Below, in pieces: positions 26,798-39,938 of a stretch of 64,000 nucleotides of DNA. Below the pieces are notes generated by a model, which was not told the origin of the DNA, did no database searches, and was given only the letters and a program-made list of their open reading frames with translations. Every line of letters starts with the position of its first letter. Within the stretch, counting starts at the first letter, position 1. Source of the stretch: Flavicella sp965243265 (GTDB taxonomy: Bacteria > Bacteroidota > Bacteroidia > Flavobacteriales > Flavobacteriaceae). A program made the translations under genes and the position numbers. The stretch lies in NCBI GenBank assembly GCA_965243265.1, contig CBDEUL010000005.1, positions 62,001-126,000 of the forward strand. The letters run 5' to 3'.

Positions 26798-27697
26798 TTA
26801 TATACTCTCTTTAAACAAAACAGGGAATAAATCAGAATCCCTGTAGTCTGGATTTCCAAACTCATCCTTTTTACAAATTCTGTCGTACCCTATAACTATT
26901 TTCTCTCCTGTATCTTTAAAAGATTCTTGATAGGTATTACTACAGTCTTGCATATGTACAGCCAAAGCTAACCTATCCTTATTACTTATATTTGGATAAC
27001 TACTGTGAATTGTATTACAATTATGAAAACTTACCTGTCCTTTCTTTAAATTCATAAAAGAAGTTTTAAAATCAGGTTTATTTTTTTTCAAATACTCTTC
27101 AAACTTAGCTAAATCTTGATTGTTAAATGAGAAAAAGTTTTTAAGTTCTTTTTCATCCTTCCATAAATGACTCTTATCAATATGCATTAACGGTCCCATA
27201 TCTTCTGTACAATCCTGAAAAGGAATCCAAGCTGTTAACAACTTATTAGAACTACACGTAGGCCAATAAGCTTTATCCGAATGCCATCCTACAACTCCCT
27301 TACTTGTAGGTTTAGATGGTAGTTTATTTACTAAAGAATCTGCGAATAAACGAACTTCGCTTGTTCTAGCTAATTTTGCAGCAATCGCACTTATCATAGG
27401 ATGAAAACCTATTTTTTGTAATTCTTTCTTTTGTAGAGTTACAAACTCATTATTCCTAATAGCTGAAGAAGGATTATAATCTTCATCGGCTATACCTTTG
27501 TTATCCTTTAACTTGAAATCACGAATTCCATCATAAAATTCTTTAGCTCCTAAAACTCCTTCTTTCATTAAATCCTCAGAAAGAATAACAGGACTTACAT
27601 ACCAACCGTACTTCTCATAAAACAATATGTCTTTTTCAGTTGGAAGTAAATTAACCTGTTCTTCTGTTAATTCTTTAGTCATTTTAAAATGCTCCAT
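26798..27697 (-). CDS. Phytanoyl-CoA dioxygenase (PhyH) family Fe(II)/2-oxoglutarate oxygenase
   Basis: 299 residues from the ATG at 27697, chosen over an upstream TTG at 27706 that would overlap the preceding gene. The metal site is His139 and Asp141 in VGWHSDKAYWP plus His231 in NCNTIHSSYP, with Arg242 as the likely 2-oxoglutarate ligand; TAWIPFQDCTEDMGPLMHI is the characteristic PhyH strand pair. PhyH enzymes hydroxylate lipids, ectoine, amino acids or polyketide/peptide intermediates. It starts 5 bases after the ATP-grasp stop and is followed by the TauD enzyme, so two unrelated 2OG oxygenase subfamilies act in the same operon. Confidence 0.88.
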   Translation of the reverse strand: MEHFKMTKELTEEQVNLLPTEKDILFYEKYGWYVSPVILSEDLMKEGVLGAKEFYDGIRDFKLKDNKGIADEDYNPSSAIRNNEFVTLQKKELQKIGFHPMISAIAAKLARTSEVRLFADSLVNKLPSKPTSKGVVGWHSDKAYWPTCSSNKLLTAWIPFQDCTEDMGPLMHIDKSHLWKDEKELKNFFSFNNQDLAKFEEYLKKNKPDFKTSFMNLKKGQVSFHNCNTIHSSYPNISNKDRLALAVHMQDCSNTYQESFKDTGEKIVIGYDRICKKDEFGNPDYRDSDLFPVLFKESI

Positions 27698-27702
27698 AAA
27701 TA

Positions 27703-28923
27703 TCAATTTATATAGTTGGTTATAGTAGATTCATCTAAAGGGGATTCATCTGCTCTAATTAATGAAGATGCCTTTCTATGGTCTCCTTTATTCGTAACAG
27801 GAAAAGATGAAGTTCTAAAATCTCCAAAACCAAAAAAATTGTCATCAAAAAACAACAATGTTCCCGTCACATAGTCATCAAAATTTTCTTCCCCTATTTT
27901 ACCCTTTATAGTTTTCTGACCAATCCATTCTTGCAATATCAAATCTTTAAAATCATCACTCTCAAATAAAGAATTCCAAAGTTCATCATCAGTAACTATT
28001 CCAGCATATATCTTTTCACTTTTACCTAATGATCTATGCTTTATTATCCACTTATCTTTATTTTGTTTTGCATTTTCCCATAAATCAATTCTTTCTGAAG
28101 ATGTATAGGTTGGTATATAAAACCTCTTAAAAAAACTTATTTCATCTGCTGTTAATACTGAGTTTTGAAGTTCTGAATTACCTAAAACTGAGAAAAACCT
28201 TTTATCATGAACTAAAAATATGGTTCTAAAATCATTAATGATATTTAAAGGCATCAACTTTTTTATTAATGGATTCCCCAACGATATAATTTCATCAAAA
28301 GAAAGCTCACTTATTATCCACGAATTTTGAAGACAATCTAAATTTTCTTCTATCTTATCGTAAAAAATTTCTAAAACAGGATACCCCATTCTTTCAAAAA
28401 TATCTATATAAATTTTAGATTCATTCCTAACATCATTTCCTTTCAAAACAACTATAGAACTTACTTCTTTGAGATAAGATTCAAAATGTTCGTAAATAGG
28501 TTCATAAAAGTTCTTGACTTTAAAGTCAAATTTATTTTCATGATAGTCTTCTGCTACTTTTGTCATCAATGCTGATAAAAACATACCATTAAGAGCGAAA
28601 CGACAAGTAATCTCAATCAACTTAACTTGTTTAACTGAATCATACACAAAATCAGTTCTATAAGTACCTATTTTATACTCTTTCTCGTTAAAAATGTTTA
28701 TTATCTCCAGAACTTCATCAGAAACGGGCATTAAATCTTTATACCACGAGTAATTTGTAACAAATTGATTTATCAACTTGTACATTATTTTTTGTAGCTG
28801 CCTTAAATCATCACTATGTCTCTTACTTACAACTATTGGTTCTTCAAAAATCCATTGCTTAAAATAAGACTCTCTTTCCTTTACAAACTCTAAAACTGAA
28901 TCTTTGATACTTAATTTACTCAC
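27703..28923 (-). CDS. ATP-grasp-like ligase, circularly permuted / glutathionylspermidine-synthase-like (tentative)
   Basis: 406 residues. The C-terminal half carries ATP-grasp-like elements: KWIIKHRSLGKSEKI (Lys295, flexible loop about 298-304), the hinge strand LILQEWI (about 328-334), then YVTGTLLFFDDNFFGFGDFRTSSFPVTN with Arg370 and Asn378 as likely metal/phosphate ligands. The middle YRTDFVYDSVKQVKLIEITCRFALNG resembles the substrate-side motif before the nucleotide site in circularly permuted members. These enzymes join a carboxylate to an amine or thiol with ATP. The start is a GTG overlapping the WbqC stop (TAGTG), so translation is coupled. The fold call is by motif only; substrates unknown. 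Confidence 0.6.
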   Translation of the reverse strand: MSKLSIKDSVLEFVKERESYFKQWIFEEPIVVSKRHSDDLRQLQKIMYKLINQFVTNYSWYKDLMPVSDEVLEIINIFNEKEYKIGTYRTDFVYDSVKQVKLIEITCRFALNGMFLSALMTKVAEDYHENKFDFKVKNFYEPIYEHFESYLKEVSSIVVLKGNDVRNESKIYIDIFERMGYPVLEIFYDKIEENLDCLQNSWIISELSFDEIISLGNPLIKKLMPLNIINDFRTIFLVHDKRFFSVLGNSELQNSVLTADEISFFKRFYIPTYTSSERIDLWENAKQNKDKWIIKHRSLGKSEKIYAGIVTDDELWNSLFESDDFKDLILQEWIGQKTIKGKIGEENFDDYVTGTLLFFDDNFFGFGDFRTSSFPVTNKGDHRKASSLIRADESPLDESTITNYIN

Positions 28924-29663
28924 TATACAATCTTATAATTTTTAACCATTTTTTTTGTCTCTTCTATTCCATTATGCATAAGAACATCTATGATAGACAA
29001 ATGAGGCTCAAACTCTCCATTAAACTGCTCATAGGTATACCTTTTTGTTTCAACGAAACTTAACTCAATACCATTCTTTAAAAATAAATTCTTATCATAT
29101 AACTCCGTTCCTCCTATCGGATTTACATAATTTAATGCCCCTTCTTTCCTACATATTTCAAATATCCTTTGTGATTTCACTTCGCAATCATTATCGTCTG
29201 CTAAATCTTTAAGTTTACCTTCCATTATTAAATAGTCACTATTATCACTAATAATAGTCGTTTTTATATCTAACAAAGTACTAATACCTGTAATAATACT
29301 TGAATTATAATCATGAATACTCATTCCATCCATTAAAATAATTCTTTCTAACTCAGGAAATACTTCTTCAAAAAAAGGAGCTTTTTTATAATTAAAAAAA
29401 ATCAAATTCAATATCTTTTTTCTCCAATCTACTCTATTATCAATTAAGGTTTCTCCAATAGATTTTTCTGAACTTTGTTTAAGTACTGGTACATTAATAA
29501 CAATAGGCTCCTTCTTTCCTTTATCATAAATTCTATTTCTAGTAATCCACGATTTTTTTCTGAAGCTTACATGCTCATAAATCATAAACGTATCTACATA
29601 ATCTATCAATTGAAAATAGCCTATATAAGGGAAAAAATAGGCTTGCATAATTCCAAATTTCAT
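28923..29663 (-). CDS. WbqC family protein
   Basis: 246 residues. The family hallmark is at the N-terminus, MKFGIMQAYFFPYIGYFQLI, followed by DTFMIYEHVSFRKKSWITRNRI, and later NPIGGTELYDKNLF and a C-terminal LSIIDVLMHNG. WbqC-like proteins are found with O-antigen and other glycan or natural-product genes and are suspected transferases; I know of no firmly established reaction. It is the first gene of the operon, with a good promoter ending 28 bases before its ATG, and overlaps the ATP-grasp gene by one base. Confidence 0.85.
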   Translation of the reverse strand: MKFGIMQAYFFPYIGYFQLIDYVDTFMIYEHVSFRKKSWITRNRIYDKGKKEPIVINVPVLKQSSEKSIGETLIDNRVDWRKKILNLIFFNYKKAPFFEEVFPELERIILMDGMSIHDYNSSIITGISTLLDIKTTIISDNSDYLIMEGKLKDLADDNDCEVKSQRIFEICRKEGALNYVNPIGGTELYDKNLFLKNGIELSFVETKRYTYEQFNGEFEPHLSIIDVLMHNGIEETKKMVKNYKIV

Positions 29664-29690
29664 TTATTCAATTTACTTGTTAAAACTAGG

Positions 29691-29719
29691 CAAAAGTAGT
29701 ATAATAGTATTAAACACAA
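29691..29719 (-). promoter_or_regulatory. Promoter of the WbqC/ATP-grasp/PhyH/TauD operon
   Basis: On the reverse strand TTG (29719-29717), an 18-base spacer and TACTTTTG (29698-29691) match the Bacteroidota TTG / TAnnTTTG promoter well. Transcription would start near 29686, giving a leader of about 22 bases before the wbqC-like ATG at 29663. Confidence 0.6.
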
Positions 29720-29930
29720 CCTATACTTTTAGTCTAAGAATCGTAAAACTTCTAAAAAAGTACTTTATATATCAGAGTAAATAGAGTTCTCTATTCATAT
29801 AATATGGGAAGTAAACAAATAATCACAAAATACACCTCCCAAGAAATCAATATATCTAAGCTTATTACTTTATGTTTATATTATATACTTTATTGTTAAT
29901 AAAAGCTATATTTTAGGATGTGTGATCTAT
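29720..29930. other. AT-rich spacer between the dioxygenase operon promoter and the rRNA terminator
   Basis: No coding frame, RNA or strong repeat is visible. The stretch lies downstream of the 5S terminator and upstream of the WbqC operon promoter; nothing else can be supported. Confidence 0.6.
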
Positions 29931-29970
29931 ATATAAAAAAACCCTCATTCTACTGTTAGAATGAGGGTTT
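29931..29970 (-). terminator. rRNA operon terminator
   Basis: CCCTCATTCTA (29942-29952) pairs with TAGAATGAGGG (29957-29967); on the reverse strand the stem is followed by TTTTTT. It lies just after the 5S gene. Confidence 0.9.
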
Positions 29971-29979
29971 CAAAAAAAA

Positions 29980-30087
<108 letters not shown>

Positions 30088-30209
30088 TCTTTGCTAGTTT
30101 AATCTCTTAAACCAGTATTTAATAATTGACATATTGAAGTGTTATAAACACATGATATTGTAAAATCTAATTGTTGCTATACTCCATATAATAAATAATA
30201 AAGAGTGTC

Positions 30210-30236
30210 CCTTCTCCTCATTGCTGAGGAGAAGTT
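30210..30236. other. Hairpin in the 23S-5S spacer
   Basis: TTCTCCTCA and TGAGGAGAA form a 9-bp stem around TTGC close to the 23S 3' end. It could be an RNase III-type processing site; no T-run, so not a terminator. Confidence 0.5.
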
Positions 30237-30239
30237 CGT

Positions 30240-33068
<2,829 letters not shown>

Positions 33069-33299
33069 ACTTTTTGCTCTTTTATTCTATTATAATTTAA
33101 TTATTCATATACTATCTAATAGTATACAAATTCTCTATATAGCTCGTCTATAAATTAATATTTATAAACTTCTGTATCTTTTACGATATCACTTTTCAAT
33201 ATGTCAATGAACTTTTGCGAATAACAACTGATAAATTATCAATTATTATTCTGGGCGTTCCATGAGAATAATAAATTATCTCAAGGCATCGCCTTGTTG

Positions 33300-33376
<77 letters not shown>

Positions 33377-33483
33377 ATTACTAGTAGCTAGTATTGGGTA
33401 GTTAGTCGTTAGACTTCTAACGAATACTCAACTTCTAAAATTTCCTATTATTATATATACTCCCCTAACTATTTAAACTATAG

Positions 33484-33557
33484 TAGTCTCGGGCAGACTC
33501 GAACTGCCGACCTCTACATTATCAGTGTAGCGCTCTAACCAGCTGAGCTACGAGACT
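33484..33557 (-). tRNA. tRNA-Ile (anticodon GAT)
   Basis: 74-base cloverleaf on the reverse strand: acceptor AGTCTCG / CGAGACT, anticodon loop CTGATAA with GAT, T-arm AGTTCGAGTCT, discriminator A. It is the first spacer tRNA after 16S, giving the common Ile-Ala order. Confidence 0.97.
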
Positions 33558-33647
33558 CTGTCTATGTTAGTCTTGTATATATGATAAAATTGAACAGCAT
33601 TAAAGAATAAATATTCTTTCTTCGTAACTAAAACATCTCTTTCTCTA

Positions 33648-35170
<1,523 letters not shown>

Positions 35171-35368
35171 TATTTTTTTTAGTCACCAAAGTGACTTATT
35201 ATTTTTCGATGCTAGCTTCTCAAATTGAATTCATGATCTAAATCATGTAACTTATTCTTTAATTTTACGCTGTCAATTTCAATATTTTCAATGAACTTTT
35301 AAGTTGTTACAAAAACAACTCATCGTGTTTCTCATTCTTAACTAACTCGACTAGCGTGTTAGCGGCTG

Positions 35369-35376
35369 CAAATCTA
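35369..35376 (-). promoter_or_regulatory. rRNA operon promoter P2 (-7 element)
   Basis: TAGATTTG on the reverse strand followed by CAGCCGCTAA. It matches the P1 element and the tRNA-Cys promoter downstream of the -7 box. No TTG is found at the usual -33 position, so it may be weaker or depend on the A/T-run upstream. Confidence 0.5.
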
Positions 35377-35498
35377 AAAGCTTTTTTCGATATAAAAAAA
35401 TAAAATTTGAATTATTTTTTTAACTCCCTAAAACTAAAAAACCCCAACTCTTTTAATGAACTCAACCAAACTAACATCCCTGTGTCGTTTAGCGGGTG

Positions 35499-35528
35499 CA
35501 AATATACAACCCTTTTGTTCTCCCACAA
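35499..35528 (-). promoter_or_regulatory. rRNA operon promoter P1
   Basis: Reverse strand TTG (35528-35526), 19-base spacer, TATATTTG (35506-35499), then CACCCGCTAAACG. Good match to the Bacteroidota consensus, with a GC-rich initial transcribed region typical of stable-RNA promoters. The rRNA leader would be about 320 bases. Confidence 0.65.
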
Positions 35529-35774
35529 CTACTTTTCTTAGTTTTTTTAAAAAAAATTTTACTCTCTCTCTTAACTAGCTTAAATAGTGTATTTTATCTT
35601 ATTGTCTTTTTAAAAACAAAACCAAAATATTATTTACCAAGGGCTTAAAAACAACTTATTTTATAACTATAATTAGGGATTCTAAATTTCTTAAACCTCC
35701 TTATTATTGAAATCAATAGTGCATTTATATCTTCTTAAGCCTTAAGTGCTATATCTTTATTATAAAAAACCACT

Positions 35775-36735
35775 TTGAAACCTTACCTTGTCTTTTTATT
35801 TGCCCTTTGTACAAACCTAACAAATGCTTTTACTCCTCCTGAACTGGACTCTCAGATGGAGTTTTAACGTTCTTCAGTGATGGTAATTACCTCCGATCAA
35901 GTAACCATTACAGTAAACAATACTAATTATGATGTTATAGTAACAAGCGATGGAAGTACACAACCTACCGAAAATTTTCCTATTACCGATGTTAAACAGT
36001 TTCGATTCTTAAAAATGAAAATGGGCTCTAATAGCTTTTCTACTCCTGAAAACCTTTATATCGAAGTAAATCACTACGAATCATATGCTCCTAAATGCAA
36101 TGAAATGGTTGGAGCTATGGGGAGTCATTTTATTATGGGAACTCAAACAAATCCAATACCTGAAGGGATTACCGAAAAACTCATTATAGAGGATCAGGGT
36201 GACTTTGTACATAATAATCAAACAACCCTGATTACAACCCTTCTCATTTGGGATTGGGTTTTATAAACCATGGAGCCACAGAAATATATGGAATGAAACG
36301 TACTGGATACGCTACTTTCAATAAAGCTTTGGCTGGTTCTACACTACCTTTAATCGTTACTGACAAACGTTATTTAAAAGCATGGGGTTATATGAAGTTT
36401 CTGGAACAAGACTTAGAATTAATATCGATGCTACTAACTATTACATTCTTCCAGAAATAGATGTACAGTCGCCTAACAATTGGGAAGAAATAGTATTTGA
36501 TTTAGAAAAACCTACTGCTATCAACCCTGGTGAGAAAACAATTACATCTATCTCATTACAATTGGATAGAAATGGAGGTCCTACAGAAGAAACTGTATAT
36601 GTTGACGCAATACGCTTAGATGATTTAGGAAACTTAAACAATAAAATAAGCTCCAAAGAAATTCGATTATAAAGTTTATTTAGATAAAAATTTAAATAAC
36701 TATTTGTTCATTCCTGAATTAGAAGAAAAAACAAA
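35775..36735 (+). pseudogene. Decayed, internally deleted paralogue of the giant G8/T9SS protein
   Basis: Pieces in several frames match the 18714-25814 gene in order. TTG at 35775 opens a signal peptide (KPYLVFLFALCTNLTNA), then GVLTFFSDG in another frame, then SDQVTITVNNTNYDVIVTSDG onward. An in-frame gap removes about 83 codons, most of the G8 domain, between NEM and VGAMGSHF. A one-base loss shifts frame before HGATEIYGMKRTGYATFNKALAG. A second gap then jumps about 1900 codons to the last jelly roll (RYLKA; frame change; SGTRLRINID, ITSISLQLDRNGG). A last frame change leads into DYKVYLDKNLNNYLFIPELEE, the start of the T9SS sorting domain, where it ends. It cannot encode a working protein. 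Confidence 0.88.
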
Positions 36736-36768
36736 AAACCCGATAGCAATTGCTATCGGGTTTTTACT
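36735..36768. terminator. Terminator of the atp operon
   Basis: CCCGATAGCAA / TTGCTATCGGG (36739-36760) is a perfect 11-bp palindromic stem with A-run on one side and T-run on the other. It lies 22 bases past the atpG stop. Confidence 0.88.
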
Positions 36769-36789
36769 TAGAACTTAAAGTTCTATATA

Positions 36790-37653
36790 TTAATTATTCA
36801 AAGCTTCTGCTCCACCAACAATCTCTAAAATTTCATTAGTAATAGCTGCTTGACGGGCTTTGTTATATGTTAATAACAAGTCGTTTCTTAAATCGTTTGC
36901 ATTATCTGTTGCTTTGTGCATTGCTGTCATACGCGCACCGTGCTCAGAAGCAAAAGAATCACGCAAAGCCTTATATAATTGCGTTTTTAAAGATTTTGGA
37001 ATCAAAGCCTCAATAATCTCTTCTTTTGTTGGTTCAAAAATATAATCTGAAGTAGTTGATGTTTCAGTAACTTCAACCGGTAAAATAGGTAAGAATTGTT
37101 CAACATTTACAATTTGCGTAGCCGCATTTTTAAAACTATTGTAAACAACTTCTATTCTATCGTAAGTTCCTTCTGCAAATAAATTCATTAACTTATCACC
37201 AATTACAGCAACATTATCAAATGTTAAATCATCAAAAACATCACTTCTGTTTTCAATAACGTTGAACTCTTTTCCTAGTAAATCATTTCCTTTTTTACCT
37301 ATAGTTAAAAGGTCAACTTGTTTACCATTGTATTGCTCCGCAATTACTTTTTGAGTTTCTTTAATGATAGATGAGTTAAATCCACCACACAATCCTCTGT
37401 TTGAAGTAACAACTACCAACAAAACTTTAGAAATCTCTCTTTGTTCAGAATAAACACCTCCTGCATCTGCATCTAAAGTTGCGCTTAAATTTTGTAACAA
37501 TTCAGTTAGCTTATTAGAATATGGGCGCATTGCTGTAATTGCATCTTGCGCTTTTTTAAGTTTAGCAGCAGATACCATTTTCATTGCGCTCGTGATTTTC
37601 ATCGTAGAACCAATAGAGGTAATTCTGTTTCTAATTTCTTTTAAGTTTGCCAT
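36790..37653 (-). CDS. atpG: F1Fo ATP synthase gamma subunit
   Basis: 287 residues. The N- and C-terminal coiled-coil segments that form the rotor shaft are clear: MANLKEIRNRITSIGSTMKITSAMKMVSAAKLKKAQ at the start, and the C-terminal EHGARMTAMHKATDNANDLRNDLLLTYNKARQAAITNEILEIVGGAEAL. Rotation of gamma couples the Fo ring to catalysis in the alpha/beta hexamer. It is the last gene of the operon and is separated from atpA by 120 bases with two hairpins, unusually wide for this operon. Confidence 0.97.
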   Translation of the reverse strand: MANLKEIRNRITSIGSTMKITSAMKMVSAAKLKKAQDAITAMRPYSNKLTELLQNLSATLDADAGGVYSEQREISKVLLVVVTSNRGLCGGFNSSIIKETQKVIAEQYNGKQVDLLTIGKKGNDLLGKEFNVIENRSDVFDDLTFDNVAVIGDKLMNLFAEGTYDRIEVVYNSFKNAATQIVNVEQFLPILPVEVTETSTTSDYIFEPTKEEIIEALIPKSLKTQLYKALRDSFASEHGARMTAMHKATDNANDLRNDLLLTYNKARQAAITNEILEIVGGAEALNN

Positions 37654-37681
37654 TTCTTTACGGTATTTACCTATAAAGTTT

Positions 37682-37755
37682 GGTAGTTAAACTACCTAGT
37701 AAATAGGTGATAAATATGTTAACAAATAGCAGTGAGTAATAAGAAATTACTCACT
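37682..37755 (-). other. Hairpins in the atpA-atpG intergenic region
   Basis: AGTGAGTAAT (37731-37740) and ATTACTCACT (37746-37755) form a perfect 10-bp stem with a 5-base loop. A tight GGTAGTT/AACTACC repeat lies at 37682-37696. There is no T-run, so these look like mRNA processing or stability elements rather than terminators. Confidence 0.5.
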
Positions 37756-37773
37756 ACTACAATATATACTTTA

Positions 37774-39351
37774 TTAAGCGTATTTAGCTGAAATTTCAGC
37801 TGCTGCAGCTTCTAAAACATCTAATGAAGATTGTTCTAATTTACCTGCTTTTAAAGAGTCTAAAGTATCTCTATGCTTTGCGTTTAAGAAAGCAATGAAA
37901 TCAGCTTCAAATTCTTTTACTTTATTTACAGGAACATCTTTTAATAAGTTTTTAGAACCTGCATAAATGATTGCTACCTGATCTTCTACTGTATAAGGAT
38001 CATTTTGAGCTTGTTTCAAAATTTCAACATTACGTTGTCCTTTAGAGATTACATTCATTGTAGCCGCATCAAGATCAGAACCAAACTTAGCAAAAGCTTC
38101 TAATTCACGGAATTGTGCTTGATCTAATTTTAATGTTCCAGATACTTTCTTCATTGATTTAATCTGAGCTGAACCTCCTACACGTGATACAGAAATACCA
38201 ACGTTAATTGCTGGACGTACACCTGAGTTGAATAAATCAGACTCTAAGAAAATTTGTCCATCAGTAATAGAAATTACGTTTGTAGGGATATATGCTGATA
38301 CATCTCCTGCTTGCGTTTCAATAATTGGCAATGCAGTTAATGATCCTCCTCCTTTAATTTTACCAACTAATGAAGGTGGCACATCGTTCATTTGAGCAGC
38401 AATAGAATCATCATTGATTACTTTTGCAGCACGCTCTAGTAATCTAGAGTGTAAGTAAAATACATCTCCTGGGTAAGCTTCACGTCCTGGTGGCCTTCTT
38501 AATAATAAAGATACCTCACGGTAAGCAACTGCTTGTTTAGATAAATCATCATAAACAATCAATGCTGGTCTACCAGTATCTCTAAAGTACTCACCAATTG
38601 CAGCACCTGCAAATGGAGCATATACCTGCATTGGGGCAGGATCTGAAGCGTTTGCTGCTACTACAGTAGTATAAGCTAAAGCTCCTTTTTCTTCTAGTAA
38701 ATTTACGATACCTGCTACGGTAGACGCTTTTTGTCCAATTGCAACATAGATACAGTATACTGGCTCTCCTGCATCGTAAAATTCTTTTTGATTTAAGATT
38801 GTATCTAAAGCAACAGTAGATTTCCCTGTTTGACGGTCACCGATAATCAACTCACGTTGTCCACGACCAACTGGAATCATTGCATCTACAGATTTAATTC
38901 CTGTTTGTAATGGCTCTGTTACAGGTTCTCTAAATACTACCCCTGGTGCTTTACGCTCTAAAGGCATTTCGAAAGTTTCACCAGCAATAGGTCCTTTACC
39001 ATCAATTGGATTTCCTAATGTATCAACAACACGTCCAACAATTCCTTCTCCTACTTTTAAAGAAGCAATACGCTCAGTACGTTTTACTGTTGATCCTTCT
39101 ACAACAGATGTTGAAGGTCCTAAAAGCACAACTCCTACGTTGTCTTCTTCTAAGTTCAATACAATACCTTCTAATCCTGATTCAAACTGAACCAATTCTC
39201 CGTATTGTACATTTGCCAAACCGTATACACGAGCAATACCATCACCTACCTGTAAAACAGTTCCAACCTCACTTAATGAAGCTGAAGCTTCAAAGTTTGT
39301 TAATTGTTGTTTTAAAATTGCTGATACCTCAGCTGCTTTAATTTGTGCCAT
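37774..39351 (-). CDS. atpA: F1Fo ATP synthase alpha subunit
   Basis: 525 residues. The P-loop GDRQTGKS is present near residue 170, with RGQRELIIGDRQTGKSTVA around it, and the alpha-subunit signature PAINVGISVSRVGGSAQ with the arginine finger lies near 370. Alpha carries the non-catalytic nucleotide sites and supplies the arginine finger to beta. It follows atpH after a 22-base gap. atpD (beta) and atpC (epsilon) are not in the window, as is usual for Bacteroidota, where they form a separate locus. Confidence 0.98.
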   Translation of the reverse strand: MAQIKAAEVSAILKQQLTNFEASASLSEVGTVLQVGDGIARVYGLANVQYGELVQFESGLEGIVLNLEEDNVGVVLLGPSTSVVEGSTVKRTERIASLKVGEGIVGRVVDTLGNPIDGKGPIAGETFEMPLERKAPGVVFREPVTEPLQTGIKSVDAMIPVGRGQRELIIGDRQTGKSTVALDTILNQKEFYDAGEPVYCIYVAIGQKASTVAGIVNLLEEKGALAYTTVVAANASDPAPMQVYAPFAGAAIGEYFRDTGRPALIVYDDLSKQAVAYREVSLLLRRPPGREAYPGDVFYLHSRLLERAAKVINDDSIAAQMNDVPPSLVGKIKGGGSLTALPIIETQAGDVSAYIPTNVISITDGQIFLESDLFNSGVRPAINVGISVSRVGGSAQIKSMKKVSGTLKLDQAQFRELEAFAKFGSDLDAATMNVISKGQRNVEILKQAQNDPYTVEDQVAIIYAGSKNLLKDVPVNKVKEFEADFIAFLNAKHRDTLDSLKAGKLEQSSLDVLEAAAAEISAKYA

Positions 39352-39373
39352 CTTATATTATTTTGATGTATAA

Positions 39374-39931
39374 TTAAATTTTTGCAACAAAATGACTATT
39401 GTCAAATTGTCTCTTTAATTCGTTAAAATTACTTACAATACTAGCATCGTATTGAATATCTCCAATGCGTAAAATAAATCCTCCTAAGATATCAGGATTC
39501 ACAACGTTCTGTATAGACGCTTCGTTTCCTGTTAATTCTTTTATTTTAGCTAATACTTTATCGTTTAGTGCTTTTGTCAATGGAACTGCTGTTGTTACTC
39601 TAGCAACATCAACCAATTTATCGTGATCAAACAATACACTGTATTGTTTTGCTACGTTTGCTAACAAAGGCAATCTTTTATTTTCACCTAACAATCCTAT
39701 TACTCCTAAAGTAATTTGATCTACAGCTTCAGAAAAAATAGCAGTCAATGCTTTTACTTTATCTTCTGCTTTGATTACAGGACTATTTAATACTACTGCT
39801 AACTCGTTATTTTCTTCAACTGTTGTAGCAATCAATTTCATTGAATTGTTTACCTCAGTTTCTTTTTTAGCGTCTTTAGCAATAGTTAATACTGCTTTTG
39901 CGTAACGTAGTGCTGCTCTAGTTCCTTTCAT
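39374..39931 (-). CDS. atpH: F1Fo ATP synthase delta subunit
   Basis: 185 residues. N-terminal helical RAALRYAKAVLTIA, the central LLGENKRLPLLANVAKQY and the C-terminal NPDILGGFILRIGDIQYDASIVSNFNELKRQF are family hallmarks. Delta joins the F1 head to the b-subunit stalk. It starts 7 bases after atpF. Confidence 0.95.
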   Translation of the reverse strand: MKGTRAALRYAKAVLTIAKDAKKETEVNNSMKLIATTVEENNELAVVLNSPVIKAEDKVKALTAIFSEAVDQITLGVIGLLGENKRLPLLANVAKQYSVLFDHDKLVDVARVTTAVPLTKALNDKVLAKIKELTGNEASIQNVVNPDILGGFILRIGDIQYDASIVSNFNELKRQFDNSHFVAKI

Positions 39932-39938
39932 CTTTGTC

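Larger units (their letters stand above)
35171..35774. other. rRNA leader and promoter region, no gene
   Basis: 604 bases upstream of 16S. It holds the two promoters listed separately, each followed by a CCGCTAA-containing start region, and runs of A/T. Nothing coding is visible. The left end of the decayed giant-gene copy begins at about 35775. Confidence 0.7.

Noticed and set aside
35877..36672. Three short plus-strand frames as independent genes
   Set aside because: Each is a fragment of one decayed paralogue of the 18714-25814 gene in successive frames.
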